Source of the DNA: JADMJV01 sp964649085
GTDB taxonomy: Bacteria > Vulcanimicrobiota > Xenobia > Xenobiales > JADMJV01
Assembly: GCA_964649085.1 (NCBI GenBank)
Contig: CAZYPN010000024.1
Coordinates: 35,696 to 99,695 of the forward strand
Reading direction: 5' to 3'
DNA length: 64,000 nt
Positions 24,928 to 33,055 of this stretch are shown piece after piece; within the stretch, counting starts at the first letter, position 1, and each line of letters opens with the position of its first letter. The notes beneath the pieces were generated by a model, which worked only from the letters and a program-made list of their open reading frames with translations, was not told the origin of the DNA and searched no databases. A program made the translations under genes and the position numbers.

Positions 24928-25516
24928 ATGTGGCGCTTTGCTGCCTCATTGTGGCGTTCGAATCGCCACATGCGTGGTGGAGCGGGCTGAGTGTGGCGCT
25001 TTGCTGCCTCATTGTGGCGTTCGAATCGCCACATGCGGGGTGGAGCGGGCTGNNNNNNNNNNNNNNNNNNNNNNNNNNNNNNNNNNNNNNNNNNNNNNNN
25101 NNNNNNNNNNNNNNNNNNNNNNNNNNNNNNNNNNNNNNNNNNNNNNNNNNNNGCTTTGCTGCCTCATTGTGGCGTTCGAATCGCCACATGCGGGGTGGAG
25201 CGGGCTGGTTGTGGCGCTTTGCTGCCTCATTGTGGCGTTCGAATCGCCACATGCGGGGTGGAGCGGGCTGGTTGTGGCGCTTTGCTGCCTCATTGTGGCG
25301 TTCGAATCGCCACATGCGGGGTGGAGCGGGCTGGTTGTGGCGCTTTGCTGCCTCATTGTGGCGTTCGAATCGCCACATGCGGGGTGGAGCGGGCTGGTTG
25401 TGGCGCTTTGCTGCCTCATTGTGGCGTTCGAATCGCCACATGCGGGGTGGAGCGGGCTGGTTGTGGCGCTTTGCTGCCTCATTGTGGCGTTCGAATCGCC
25501 ACATGCGGGGTGGAGC
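24927..25516. repeat. 63-bp tandem repeat array with internal palindrome
   Basis: Unit of 63 bp, repeated head to tail without spacers. Two copies precede the assembly gap (24927-24989, 24990-25052). After it come one partial copy ending at 25207, four full copies from 25208 and a final copy ending at 25516 before the sequence diverges: about eight visible copies, nearly identical (copy 1 has T for G in GCGTGG). Each unit holds TGTGGCG-TTCGAAT-CGCCACA, a 7-bp inverted repeat, and a further GTGGCGC upstream that could pair with the same CGCCAC. Because 63 is a multiple of 3 the array is open in several frames, but I do not regard it as coding. Confidence 0.9.
25053..25152. other. Assembly gap (100 N) inside the repeat array
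   Basis: A run of exactly 100 N starts at a repeat-unit boundary and ends within a unit (at unit position 9). The round number implies a gap of unknown size, so the true copy number of the array is not known. Confidence 0.98.
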
Positions 25517-25692
25517 CGTAGTGTCAGTCGAGCAGATCGAAAACGTGTTCTATATGATGTGGCTCGTTGAACCCCTCTCCTCGACTTGAGAATTTTTCTT
25601 TACATCGCGAAGGAGGCTCCCTGAGTCTTGAATAATATTCACGCATAGGTAGAAGAAAATTCTATTAGACCATCTGAAGAAAGGTGGGGGCT
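25517..25692 (+). promoter_or_regulatory. AT-rich ftsZ leader
   Basis: Non-coding, markedly more AT-rich than its surroundings. It contains TAATAT at 25633-25638 (a possible -10) and a near-inverted repeat, AGAATTTTTCTT at 25589-25600 and AAGAAAATTCT at about 25653-25663. No good -35 at proper spacing was found, so the promoter call is weak. No gene seen here. Confidence 0.35.
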
Positions 25693-27003
25693 ATGTTCAA
25701 CTCCCCTCAAAATAGCGAGCAACCGGCCAAGATCATGGTGATGGGACTGGGAGGAGCGGGCTGCAACCTGGTCAACCGGTTGGCCGAGCGCCCCCCCGTG
25801 GGCGTTGATCTGATCCTCGCCAATACCGACGCCCAGGCGCTGCTCTCAAGCCGCAAAGGGCCCAAGGTCATCTTCCTGGGCGAAGGCGCTACCCGGGGCC
25901 TGGGAGCCGGCGCTGACCATCGTCTGGGTAAGCAGGCGGCCGAACAAAGCATGACGCGGCTCGAAGAGTTGTTCCAGGGCGTAGACATGGTGTTCCTCAC
26001 GGCCGGCATGGGCGGTGGCACTGGAACCGGAGCTGCTCCTGTGGCGGCGCGGGCGGCTCGCAAGGCAGGCGCCCTGGTGGTGGCGGTGGTGACGCTGCCC
26101 TTCGAGTTTGAAGGGCATCGGCGCGTGCGTACGGCCCGTGAAGGCGTGGCCTTGCTACAAGACGAGGTAGACACGCTGCTGGTGCTGCCCAACCAGAAGC
26201 TGCTGGCCATGGAGTCAGGTCATTGTCCGCTGGACGAAAGCTTCAACGTGGTTGACCAGGTGCTCTGCGACGCAGTGCGTGGTATGACCGAAATTGTCAC
26301 GATGCCCGGGGTGATCAACCTCGACTTCGCCGACGTGCGGGCCGTACTCGAGGGTTCGGGACGCGCCATCTTCGGTATGGCCACGGCGCCCACGGCCCAG
26401 CGTGCCGTAGAACTGGCCCTGAGCAACCCGCTGGTAGGAGGGTCGCCCGATGGGGCTGCCGGCTGCTTGCTGAATATCACGGCTGGCCCCGACATGACCT
26501 TGCAGGACTACTCGGCCGCCTGCGCTCTGCTGCAGGAATCGGCTTCGCCCGAGGCCATGGTCCTGTGCGGCTACGTGCAGGATGACTCGATGATGGGTCG
26601 GGCCCGGGCCACCGTCGTGGCTACTCGCGTGGTGCCGGCCGACAACCTGCACAAGCCGGTGATTCTGGGCAACCCGCTGGAAGAGCCGATGGTGAAGGAC
26701 AACGAGTTGCTGCCTCTGGCCAGCGCTGCCTTGCCGGCCAACGAACTGACGGCCTATGAGCGACGGCAGCGCCAGGATTCGGAGGAGATTTCCTTTACTC
26801 CGGCCCAGCGTCCAGCGCTCAAAGCTCGGGCTCCTCAGCCTGCTGCTGCGGCGGCGGCGGGAGCTCCGCGAGCCGGACTGGTGCGCAAGGGTGGCATGAG
26901 CAGCGGGGAAACCGAAAAGCGCAGCAAGTGGATGGATCTTCCCGCCATCTGGCGTCGCGCCCGCCGGGGCGAGAACGCCAGCGATAAGGCCAACGAAGCC
27001 TAG
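25693..27003 (+). CDS. ftsZ: Cell-division tubulin homologue FtsZ
   Basis: 436 aa from ATG 25693 (AAAGGTGG upstream). N-terminal GTPase: VMGLGGAGCNLVNRL, the tubulin signature AGMGGGTGTGAAP, NTDAQAL and LDFADVRAVL. The C-terminal third is a Pro/Ala-rich linker and then WMDLPAIWRRARRG, which matches the conserved FtsZ tail (DIPxFLR-like) that binds FtsA/ZipA-type anchors. FtsZ polymerises into the division ring. No division or cell-wall genes flank it, so it is detached from any dcw cluster. Confidence 0.93.
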   Translation: MFNSPQNSEQPAKIMVMGLGGAGCNLVNRLAERPPVGVDLILANTDAQALLSSRKGPKVIFLGEGATRGLGAGADHRLGKQAAEQSMTRLEELFQGVDMVFLTAGMGGGTGTGAAPVAARAARKAGALVVAVVTLPFEFEGHRRVRTAREGVALLQDEVDTLLVLPNQKLLAMESGHCPLDESFNVVDQVLCDAVRGMTEIVTMPGVINLDFADVRAVLEGSGRAIFGMATAPTAQRAVELALSNPLVGGSPDGAAGCLLNITAGPDMTLQDYSAACALLQESASPEAMVLCGYVQDDSMMGRARATVVATRVVPADNLHKPVILGNPLEEPMVKDNELLPLASAALPANELTAYERRQRQDSEEISFTPAQRPALKARAPQPAAAAAAGAPRAGLVRKGGMSSGETEKRSKWMDLPAIWRRARRGENASDKANEA

Positions 27004-27015
27004 TTCTAAACAGCT

Positions 27016-27112
27016 GTTCCCGGGGCGACGCAGGAGCCCTGGAACGGATGTTTTGAACCAACGTAGTGGCGCGCCCATCTGTTTGACCCTCATCGATGGC
27101 GTAGCGCGCCAC
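27016..27112 (+). promoter_or_regulatory. Structured leader upstream of pepF: two hairpins
   Basis: Hairpin 1: GTTCC(c)GGGGC at 27016-27026 pairs with GCCCTGGAAC at 27036-27045 (one bulge, 9-base loop). Hairpin 2: GTGGCGCGC at 27066-27074 pairs perfectly with GCGCGCCAC at 27104-27112, enclosing 29 bases. With the terminator-like hairpin at 27149-27200 this makes a three-hairpin leader between ftsZ and pepF. I do not recognise a known riboswitch class. Confidence 0.5.
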
Positions 27113-27148
27113 GGAGGCTCGCTTGCAGAAGGTCCCGCGGCGCAGTGA

Positions 27149-27200
27149 GCCAAAGGCCAGGGGATGAGAAAGCACACCCTGGCCTTTGGCCTTTTTCTTT
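27149..27200 (+). terminator. Intrinsic terminator-like hairpin spanning the predicted pepF start
   Basis: A perfect 14-bp stem, GCCAAAGGCCAGGG (27149-27162) with CCCTGGCCTTTGGC (27177-27190), a 14-base loop and a T-rich tail CTTTTTCTTT. The loop contains the ATG of pepF at 27164. It can end ftsZ transcripts, or act as an attenuator for pepF. Confidence 0.75.
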
Positions 27201-29041
27201 ACAGCTGCTGGGCCAGTCCTGTGGGGGCGGTTCCGGGCGGCGAGCGCAAGGACATCCCCCCTTCCCTCACCTGGGATCTGACCCAGATTTATTCCACCCG
27301 TGAGGCCTGGCAGAAAGACCGCCAGCAGCTGGTCGAGGCCTTGCCGGGTCTGGCTCGGTTCTCGGGGCACCTGGGCGATTCGGGATCGGCGCTGTTCGAG
27401 GCGTTGGACCTGCAGCTCAAGCTGCGCAAGCAGCTCGATCGGGTGTATGCCTACGCTTACATGTTGGCCGATCAGGACACGCGCGACGCCAGCCACTCCG
27501 AAATGCGCCAGTCGGCCCAACAGCTGGCCAACCAGATGGAAAGTCAGCTGGCCTACTTTCGGCCCGAGGTGCTGGCTTTGGGGAAGTCCCGCGTAGAGGC
27601 CCTGATCGCTGCCGAGCCCCGGCTGCAGACCTATCGTCCGCTCTTTGAAGACATTCTGCGCAACCAGCCGCACGTGCTCGACGCTGCTCAGGAGAAGTTG
27701 GTGGCCCAGGCCGGCGAACTGGTCGACAGCGGACAGTCGGTGCACAGCACCTTTACCGACGCCGAAATGCCCTATCCTGAAGTGCAGCTGTCCACGGGCA
27801 AGAAGGTCAGACTCGATGCCGCGGGCTACACCGGCCATCGTTCCTCGCCCGTACGAGCTGACCGTCTCAAGGTGTTTCGGGCATTCTGGGGGCGCTATCA
27901 GGACTTCCGGCGCACGCTGGCGGCCACCCTGTCAGCCCAGGTGAAGGGCCATCTCTTCGACAAGAACGTTCACGGCTACAAGAGCTGCCTCGAGGCCGCG
28001 CTGTTTCCCAACAATGTGCCCACCGAGGTCTATCATCAGCTGCTGCAAGACGTGCACGCCAATTTGCCTACGCTGCATCGTTACCTCAAGCTGCGCAAAC
28101 GGCTGATGAAGCTGCCCCAGTTGGGCTACGAAGACCTGTATGCTCCCATTTTACCGGGGTTCAAAGCCAGCTATACCCCTCAGCAGGCCATGGAGCTTAC
28201 GGTGGCCTCGACGGCTCCCCTGGGTGGCGAGTACCAGGAACTGATGCGCAAGGCCTACCGTGAGCGTTGGGTAGACTTCCTGCCTTCGCCGGGAAAGCGC
28301 TCGGGAGCTTACAGCACGGGCGACGTCTACGACCTGCATCCTTACCAGTTGCTCAATTTCAACGGAGCCTACGAAGACGTCTCTACCCTGACCCACGAGT
28401 CGGGCCACTCGCTGCATAGCTATTTTTCCAATCGAAATCAGCCCTACGGGCTGCACGCCTACCCGATTTTTGTGGCCGAAGTGGCCTCGACACTCAACGA
28501 AAATCTGCTGTTTCACTATATGCTGGGCCAATCGAAAGACCCCAAGGCTCGACTCAGCCTGCTAGGCGACTATCTGGAGGGATTGCGGGGCACCCTGTTC
28601 CGCCAGACCCTGCTGGCCGAGTTCGAATTGAAGGTGCACGAGATGGCCGAGGCCGGCCAACCCCTGACGGGGGACAATCTCAACCAGCTCTATCTCAAGC
28701 TGCTGCGCCAGTACTATGGTCACGACCAGGGCGTTTGCACGGTGGATGAACTCTACGGGGTAGAGTGGGCTTACATTCCTCACTTTTATTACAACTTCTA
28801 TGTCTTCCAGTACGCCACCAGTATGGTGGCCTCAACCTGTCTGGCCGAGGGAATACGGGCAGAGAAACCCGGGGCCAGGGAGGCCTACTTGAAGATGCTC
28901 TCCTCGGGCTGTTCCGAATATCCCCTCACACTGCTGCAGAAAGCCGGAGTCGACTTGCTCAGCCCTGAGCCGTTTGCGGCCACGATGAGGGAGATGAACC
29001 GGGTGATGGACGAGATCGAAAAGCTCGCGCCCGGGAGCTGA
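27164..29041 (+). CDS. pepF: Oligoendopeptidase F (M3B), apparently exported
   Basis: 625 aa zinc metallopeptidase. HESGH at residues 411-415 (THESGHSLHSYF) supplies the HExxH zinc ligands; other M3 landmarks are the N-terminal WDLTQIYSTREAW and C-terminal HFYYNFYVFQYATSM. The family cleaves short peptides. Unusually, the first ~22 residues (MRKHTLAFGLFLYSCWASPVGA) look like a signal peptide; PepF is normally cytoplasmic. That same DNA is the right arm and tail of a terminator hairpin, so the ATG has no ribosome site of its own; an internal GTG at 27221 would remove the signal. The start is therefore uncertain. Confidence 0.9.
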   Translation: MRKHTLAFGLFLYSCWASPVGAVPGGERKDIPPSLTWDLTQIYSTREAWQKDRQQLVEALPGLARFSGHLGDSGSALFEALDLQLKLRKQLDRVYAYAYMLADQDTRDASHSEMRQSAQQLANQMESQLAYFRPEVLALGKSRVEALIAAEPRLQTYRPLFEDILRNQPHVLDAAQEKLVAQAGELVDSGQSVHSTFTDAEMPYPEVQLSTGKKVRLDAAGYTGHRSSPVRADRLKVFRAFWGRYQDFRRTLAATLSAQVKGHLFDKNVHGYKSCLEAALFPNNVPTEVYHQLLQDVHANLPTLHRYLKLRKRLMKLPQLGYEDLYAPILPGFKASYTPQQAMELTVASTAPLGGEYQELMRKAYRERWVDFLPSPGKRSGAYSTGDVYDLHPYQLLNFNGAYEDVSTLTHESGHSLHSYFSNRNQPYGLHAYPIFVAEVASTLNENLLFHYMLGQSKDPKARLSLLGDYLEGLRGTLFRQTLLAEFELKVHEMAEAGQPLTGDNLNQLYLKLLRQYYGHDQGVCTVDELYGVEWAYIPHFYYNFYVFQYATSMVASTCLAEGIRAEKPGAREAYLKMLSSGCSEYPLTLLQKAGVDLLSPEPFAATMREMNRVMDEIEKLAPGS

Positions 29042-29053
29042 ACCGGTGACCCG

Positions 29054-30220
29054 ATGCGCATCCTGATGATTCAGGATAGCTGGGGTGGAGGGGGGGCCGA
29101 GACCATCTTCCGCCATTGGCGCCGGGGATTGCAGGTCGCCGGGCACGAGGTGGCCGTGCTTTCGCGGACGCCCTCCCCCGAAGTGGAGTTCAGTTTTCGG
29201 TCCCACAGCGGGCGGGTCGAGCTCTTGTTGCGGCTCTTCAATCCCTGGGCCTTCTCGGCGCTACGACGGGCTTTGAGGGAGTTTCGACCTGAGGTGGCTC
29301 ACGTCGGGATCTTCTCGTTTCGCCTGTCCCCCGCCATCTTTGCCCTCTTGCGAGAGATTCCCACCCTCTACTACGCCCAGCTGCACGAGCTCGACTGTCC
29401 TACCGGCAAACGCTGGGTGAATGGATCCGTGTGTTTCAGCCCGGCCGGGAACGTCTGCTTGCAGCGTTGTCTGTCCTTTCCGGCCTGGCTTGCGCTGATG
29501 CTGCAGCAGCGCCTCCAGCGCTCGGCGCTGGGCGCGGTCGGGCACGTGGTGGCCTGTAGCCAACACCTGCGAGATCGCCTGCAATCTCGAGGAATTCGGG
29601 TGGATTCGGTGCTGCGCCCGGGATTGCCCCTGCCCTCAAGGGTGTCCGTCGAGCGCCGGCCCCAGGTGGCCTGTGCGGCCAGGCTGGAACCCGAGAAAGG
29701 GGTGGATGTCCTGCTGCGGGCATTTGCCCGCCTGCGCCAGCACCATCCTGAAGCCGAACTGCTGCTGGCCGGAGAGGGCTCCAGCCAGGCGTCCCTGCGG
29801 GCTTTGGCCGCTCAACTGGAACTGGGTGACTCGGTTCGCTGGCTGGGCTGGCTTCAAGGCTCCGAGCTGCAGGCTCGATTTGCCCGAGCCCGCTTCCAGG
29901 TCGTGCCCTCGCTCTGGGAAGAGCCCTATGGCTTGGTGGCCTGTGAGGCTGCCGCCCTGGGGCTTCCTGCCCTGGTCAGCGGGTTGGGCGGACTGCGCGA
30001 AATTGTGGTGCCTGGAGAAACGGGACTGTGGGTTTCGCCCGGCTCTGTGAGCGCATTGGCCGAGGCGATGCTCCGGCTGTGGGACAGTCCCCCGCTGGCG
30101 GCGGAGATGGGGTACAAGGCCCGGCTGCGGGCCGAGCAAGAGTTTTGCCTCGAGCGTTCGTTGCGAGATTTGCTGAGCTGCTATCAACGCCTGGCAACCA
30201 TGGAAAAGGAGCCTGAGTGA
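29054..30220 (+). CDS. GT4-family glycosyltransferase
   Basis: 388 aa, GT-B fold. Starts MRILMIQDSWGGGGAETIFRHW with the Gly-rich N-terminal loop of GT4 enzymes, and has the family E-x7-E (EEPYGLVACE) near residue 295 and the second-domain LEPEKGVDVLLRAF. It would transfer a sugar from a nucleotide donor to a glycan, lipid or protein; acceptor unknown. Follows pepF by 12 bp and overlaps the next gene as ATGA, so a glycosylation step in this operon is likely. Confidence 0.9.
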   Translation: MRILMIQDSWGGGGAETIFRHWRRGLQVAGHEVAVLSRTPSPEVEFSFRSHSGRVELLLRLFNPWAFSALRRALREFRPEVAHVGIFSFRLSPAIFALLREIPTLYYAQLHELDCPTGKRWVNGSVCFSPAGNVCLQRCLSFPAWLALMLQQRLQRSALGAVGHVVACSQHLRDRLQSRGIRVDSVLRPGLPLPSRVSVERRPQVACAARLEPEKGVDVLLRAFARLRQHHPEAELLLAGEGSSQASLRALAAQLELGDSVRWLGWLQGSELQARFARARFQVVPSLWEEPYGLVACEAAALGLPALVSGLGGLREIVVPGETGLWVSPGSVSALAEAMLRLWDSPPLAAEMGYKARLRAEQEFCLERSLRDLLSCYQRLATMEKEPE

Positions 30221-31209
30221 TGATGAACATTTCTTGCGTACTGGCAACCCCTTCGGGCTGGTCAGAAGTCGCCTGGACTCTGGAAGCGCTCCGCCAACAG
30301 AGCATCGCCTCCGAGCTGGAGGTGCTGGTGGTGGGTCAGGGTCCAGAGCCCCCCGGTATACCCTGCAAGGGCGGATTGCAGGGCCTGAGCTGGGTGGATG
30401 GGGGCGATTGGGTGCAGCGGGCAACGGCCGCCGCCATCGGCGTTCGGGCCGCCCAATACGAATACGTGGCTTTGCTGGAAAATCACGCTCGACCCGCCCC
30501 TTGTTGGGCCGAGGAAGTGCGAACTGGACTGGAGCAGGGCTATGCCGGCAGCGCCGGACGCTTCGTGCTCGAGAACCCGGCGACCATGGTCAGCCGCATT
30601 GACGTCTGGCTGCACTACCCCTACTGCGTCGACTTGCCCGAACAGGGCGAGCCTTTCGAGAGCCCCGTACTGCCCTGGCACAACGTGATGTATCGCCGCT
30701 CCTTACTGCTGCAACAGGAGCAACCCCTGGAGTGGCTGCTGCTTCCCGAGCAGCGGCTGCAACAGGTCCTGCAACGTCAGGGCCAGCGCTTCTGTCTGTG
30801 CCCACGGGCCCCGTTTTTTCATCTCAACTGCTCGTCCCAGTGGATGGCCCTGCTGACCTCGCTCGATACCAGCCGTTCGGCTGCCCTGCGGCGGGCCGAA
30901 TCGTGGGGTTGGGGTCGTCGCTGGCTCTATGCGCTGCTTTGGCCGCTGCTCGGGTTGCGACGCTTTCAGCTTAGAACGCAAGAGTTTCGTCCGCACTTGA
31001 GGAGGATGGGCCATCCGCTGGAGTTATTCGCGCGTTTGGCGCTGGTCGAATGGGCCGGCGCGGCCGGCGAGGCTGTGGGGCTGATCTTCGGAGAAAACCC
31101 CGATGCCTGGACCAGCCGCCATGAGTTGCGTTTGGACCATCGACTCAACGCGGCTGAGCGTCGCGACTATGAAGAACGCGCCCGGCGAGCTCTTCATAGT
31201 CGCGGTTGA
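30217..31209 (+). CDS. GT2-like glycosyltransferase
   Basis: 330 aa, start ATG 30217 overlapping the GT4 stop. The N-terminus (ISCVLATPSGWSEVAWTLEALRQQSIASELEVLVVG) and later ALLENHARPAPCWAEEV, where ENHARP stands at the usual DxD position, resemble a GT-A (GT2) enzyme, though the metal-binding DxD is not canonical. The C-terminal third has a hydrophobic stretch (WLYALLWPLLGLRRF), a likely membrane contact. Substrate unknown. It is followed by a convergent terminator. Confidence 0.78.
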   Translation: MMMNISCVLATPSGWSEVAWTLEALRQQSIASELEVLVVGQGPEPPGIPCKGGLQGLSWVDGGDWVQRATAAAIGVRAAQYEYVALLENHARPAPCWAEEVRTGLEQGYAGSAGRFVLENPATMVSRIDVWLHYPYCVDLPEQGEPFESPVLPWHNVMYRRSLLLQQEQPLEWLLLPEQRLQQVLQRQGQRFCLCPRAPFFHLNCSSQWMALLTSLDTSRSAALRRAESWGWGRRWLYALLWPLLGLRRFQLRTQEFRPHLRRMGHPLELFARLALVEWAGAAGEAVGLIFGENPDAWTSRHELRLDHRLNAAERRDYEERARRALHSRG

Positions 31210-31215
31210 AAACAA

Positions 31216-31245
31216 GAAAGACCCCCGGTTTCCCGGGAGTCTTTC
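31216..31245. terminator. Bidirectional terminator between convergent genes
   Basis: GAAAGACCCCCGG and CCCGGGAGTCTTTC form an 11-12 bp stem with one mismatch and a small TTT loop. The minus strand continues into TTCTTGTTTTC, so it best fits the gene ending at 31267, while also closing the glycosyltransferase operon. Confidence 0.75.
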
Positions 31246-31266
31246 GCTGGCCTCTGGTCGGAAGGC

Positions 31267-32160
31267 TCAGTCGCGGTAGATGGCTTCGCTGACGGCCTCG
31301 TTGAACTTGGCCACGTCTTTGCCGGCCTTGCCCACTGCGGGCAGCACGCCGTCTTTATAGCCGTTGTAGGCGCCGGTGCCCAGACCATAGATGGCGCCGC
31401 CAACCGCAGCCAGGGGCACTGCCAGCACGGCTGCGCCGGTGGCCAGGATCTGGCCGCCGACCTTCAGGGGCAGAGCGGCATCGGATTTCCAGATTTCGGA
31501 ACTGGCGCGCACGTAGCCGCCGGGCAGGTGGATCAGGGTGGAGGCACCGATACCGGCGCCGGCGATGGCGGCGGCGCCGGCGCTGCTGATCAGGCCCTTG
31601 CCGGCCTCGATAACCTTGATTTCATAGACCTGCTCGGGGGTCTCGGGCTGCTGCTGGGCGGCTTCGCGCACGAACTCGACGGCCTTGCCGGCCAGTTCGG
31701 TGTGGAACTGCTTCACCGTGTTGGTACCGGCGGGGATAGCGGCCAGGGGGTTTTTCTCGGCGCCTTCTTTGAAGCCCTCAAACATGCCGTAGAGGGTGCC
31801 TCCCAGAACGGCGAAGGCGGGAGCGGCCAGTCCGGCGGCGATGATGACCGGGGTCAGAGTGGTTTTCAGGACCGGTCCGAGCATCTTGCTCTTCCAGACG
31901 CCTTTGACGGTCTCGAAGGTAACCTGAGGAGCGCGAACCAGCGAAGAGGCACCGATGCCCACGCCTTCTACAACGCCACCGAGTACGCCGCCCGCCAGGC
32001 CTTTGCCCAGGTCGAGCCAGCTGAAATTCTTCTCGTCAAACTCTTTGCGATTGTCAACCTTGTCCTGCTCCGGCTGCTCGGGAGGCTGGGGGTTGTTCTG
32101 GTTCTGCACCGCGATGCGGGGGGTGCTGGTGAATACGGGAGTGTGCTGTTGGATGGTCAT
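31267..32160 (-). CDS. Internally duplicated Gly/Ala-rich protein of unknown function
   Basis: 297 aa from ATG 32160, GGAGGG 7 bases upstream. No signal peptide; a polar Pro/Gln-rich N-terminus (about 45 residues) precedes two homologous modules, residues 52-133 and 187-271. Each starts GKGL, continues with a Gly-rich helix ending GIGASxL, has a xWKSxx...PL turn, then a long hydrophobic helix and ends GxxxGxxxG-YxG-F/YNGYKDG-like. The glycine-zipper spacing and two hydrophobic helices per module suggest membrane insertion or helix packing in a shell-like assembly. No enzymatic motif. The upstream leader holds a 16-bp palindrome. Confidence 0.7.
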   Translation of the reverse strand: MTIQQHTPVFTSTPRIAVQNQNNPQPPEQPEQDKVDNRKEFDEKNFSWLDLGKGLAGGVLGGVVEGVGIGASSLVRAPQVTFETVKGVWKSKMLGPVLKTTLTPVIIAAGLAAPAFAVLGGTLYGMFEGFKEGAEKNPLAAIPAGTNTVKQFHTELAGKAVEFVREAAQQQPETPEQVYEIKVIEAGKGLISSAGAAAIAGAGIGASTLIHLPGGYVRASSEIWKSDAALPLKVGGQILATGAAVLAVPLAAVGGAIYGLGTGAYNGYKDGVLPAVGKAGKDVAKFNEAVSEAIYRD

Positions 32161-32173
32161 GTCTGTTCCCTCC

Positions 32174-32189
32174 GTGGACTCGAGTCCAC
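32174..32189. promoter_or_regulatory. Perfect 16-bp palindrome in the leader of the duplicated protein gene
   Basis: GTGGACTCGAGTCCAC, 13 bp upstream of the start codon and overlapping the edge of the ribosome site region. In RNA it would make a 6-bp hairpin with a UCGA tetraloop, in DNA a two-fold operator. Its position could block translation initiation. Confidence 0.5.
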
Positions 32190-32338
32190 TGTGTGAAGTG
32201 TTGTGTGCCCCTGACTTATATCGATTGGAGTTGAACGAACCATTGACGAGGTGTGAACAGCCGGTCATTTCAGGCAGGGAATCCCGGCGGGCTAGCACAC
32301 TACGAAAGAGTACAAGCAAGTTTTCTTTGGAGGATCCG

Positions 32339-32962
32339 ATGGCAACTCAGACTGCACCCTTCTCTCTTCCCGCGCTCCCCTATGCGTTCACCGCCCTGGA
32401 GCCGCACATCGACGCAAGAACGATGGAAATTCACCACGGCAAGCATCATCAGGCCTATATCAACAACCTGAACGCCGCTCTTGAGGGTCAGGCCGACCTG
32501 CAGGGCCTGTCGCTCGAGCAGTTGCTGGCCAACAACCTGGCTAAGGTACCTGAGAGTATCCGCGGCGCGGTGCGCAACAACGGCGGTGGGCATCACAACC
32601 ATAGCCTGTTCTGGGAAATTATGGCGCCCAATGCCGGCGGCAATCCCAGCGGCAAGATCGGCGAGGCCATCGCCCAGACGTTTGGCGACTTTGAGACCTT
32701 CAAGAAGCAGTTCGCTCAGGCTGCTGCTACCCGGTTCGGCAGTGGCTGGGCGTGGCTGGTGGTCAATGGCGAGGGCAAGCTACAGGTCTACTCGACGGCC
32801 AATCAGGACAGCCCGCTGATGGAAGGCCACAAGCCTCTCTTGGGTCTGGATGTGTGGGAGCACGCCTACTATCTGCATTACCAGAATCGCCGTCCCGACT
32901 ACGTGGCCGCCTTCTGGAACGTGGTCAACTGGAACAAGGTGAACGAACTGTTCGCTTCTTAA
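32339..32962 (+). CDS. sodA: Superoxide dismutase, Mn/Fe type
   Basis: 207 aa, ATG 32339 preceded by TTGGAGGATCCG. Typical Fe/Mn-SOD: PLPYAFTALEPHID at the N-terminus, HHGKHHQAYINNLN, NNGGGHHNHSLFWE and DVWEHAYYLHYQNRRPDY. Metal ligands are the His of the first block, His of HNHSLFW, and Asp and His of DVWEH. GGGHHNHSLFW with the neighbouring Gly favours manganese or a cambialistic enzyme. Detoxifies superoxide in the cytoplasm. An intrinsic terminator follows. Confidence 0.93.
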   Translation: MATQTAPFSLPALPYAFTALEPHIDARTMEIHHGKHHQAYINNLNAALEGQADLQGLSLEQLLANNLAKVPESIRGAVRNNGGGHHNHSLFWEIMAPNAGGNPSGKIGEAIAQTFGDFETFKKQFAQAAATRFGSGWAWLVVNGEGKLQVYSTANQDSPLMEGHKPLLGLDVWEHAYYLHYQNRRPDYVAAFWNVVNWNKVNELFAS

Positions 32963-32986
32963 ACCTGGCTTGGGAAACCGGCATCG

Positions 32987-33010
32987 AAGGCCCTCGCAAG
33001 GGCCTTTTTT
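32987..33010 (+). terminator. Intrinsic terminator of superoxide dismutase
   Basis: AAGGCCCT (32987-32994), loop CGCA, AGGGCCTT (32999-33006), with T-run through 33010. Perfect 8-bp stem 24 bp after the stop codon. Confidence 0.88.
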
Positions 33011-33055
33011 CATATCGTCGAACAGGCACAACTTCATCGCTGGTTGGAGGATGTC

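Noticed and set aside
24927..25516. CRISPR array
   Set aside because: The 63-bp units follow one another directly with no variable spacers and the repeats are too long; no cas genes are present in the window.
24869..25589. Long open frames through the 63-bp repeat array on both strands (about 157-219 aa)
   Set aside because: They exist because 63 is divisible by 3 and the unit has few stops; several frames are open at once and none has a ribosome site or resembles a protein.
27048..27140. Known riboswitch class in the pepF leader
   Set aside because: I compared from memory with TPP, SAM, cobalamin, c-di-GMP, ydaO, fluoride and Mn consensus features and found no convincing match; left as an unclassified leader.
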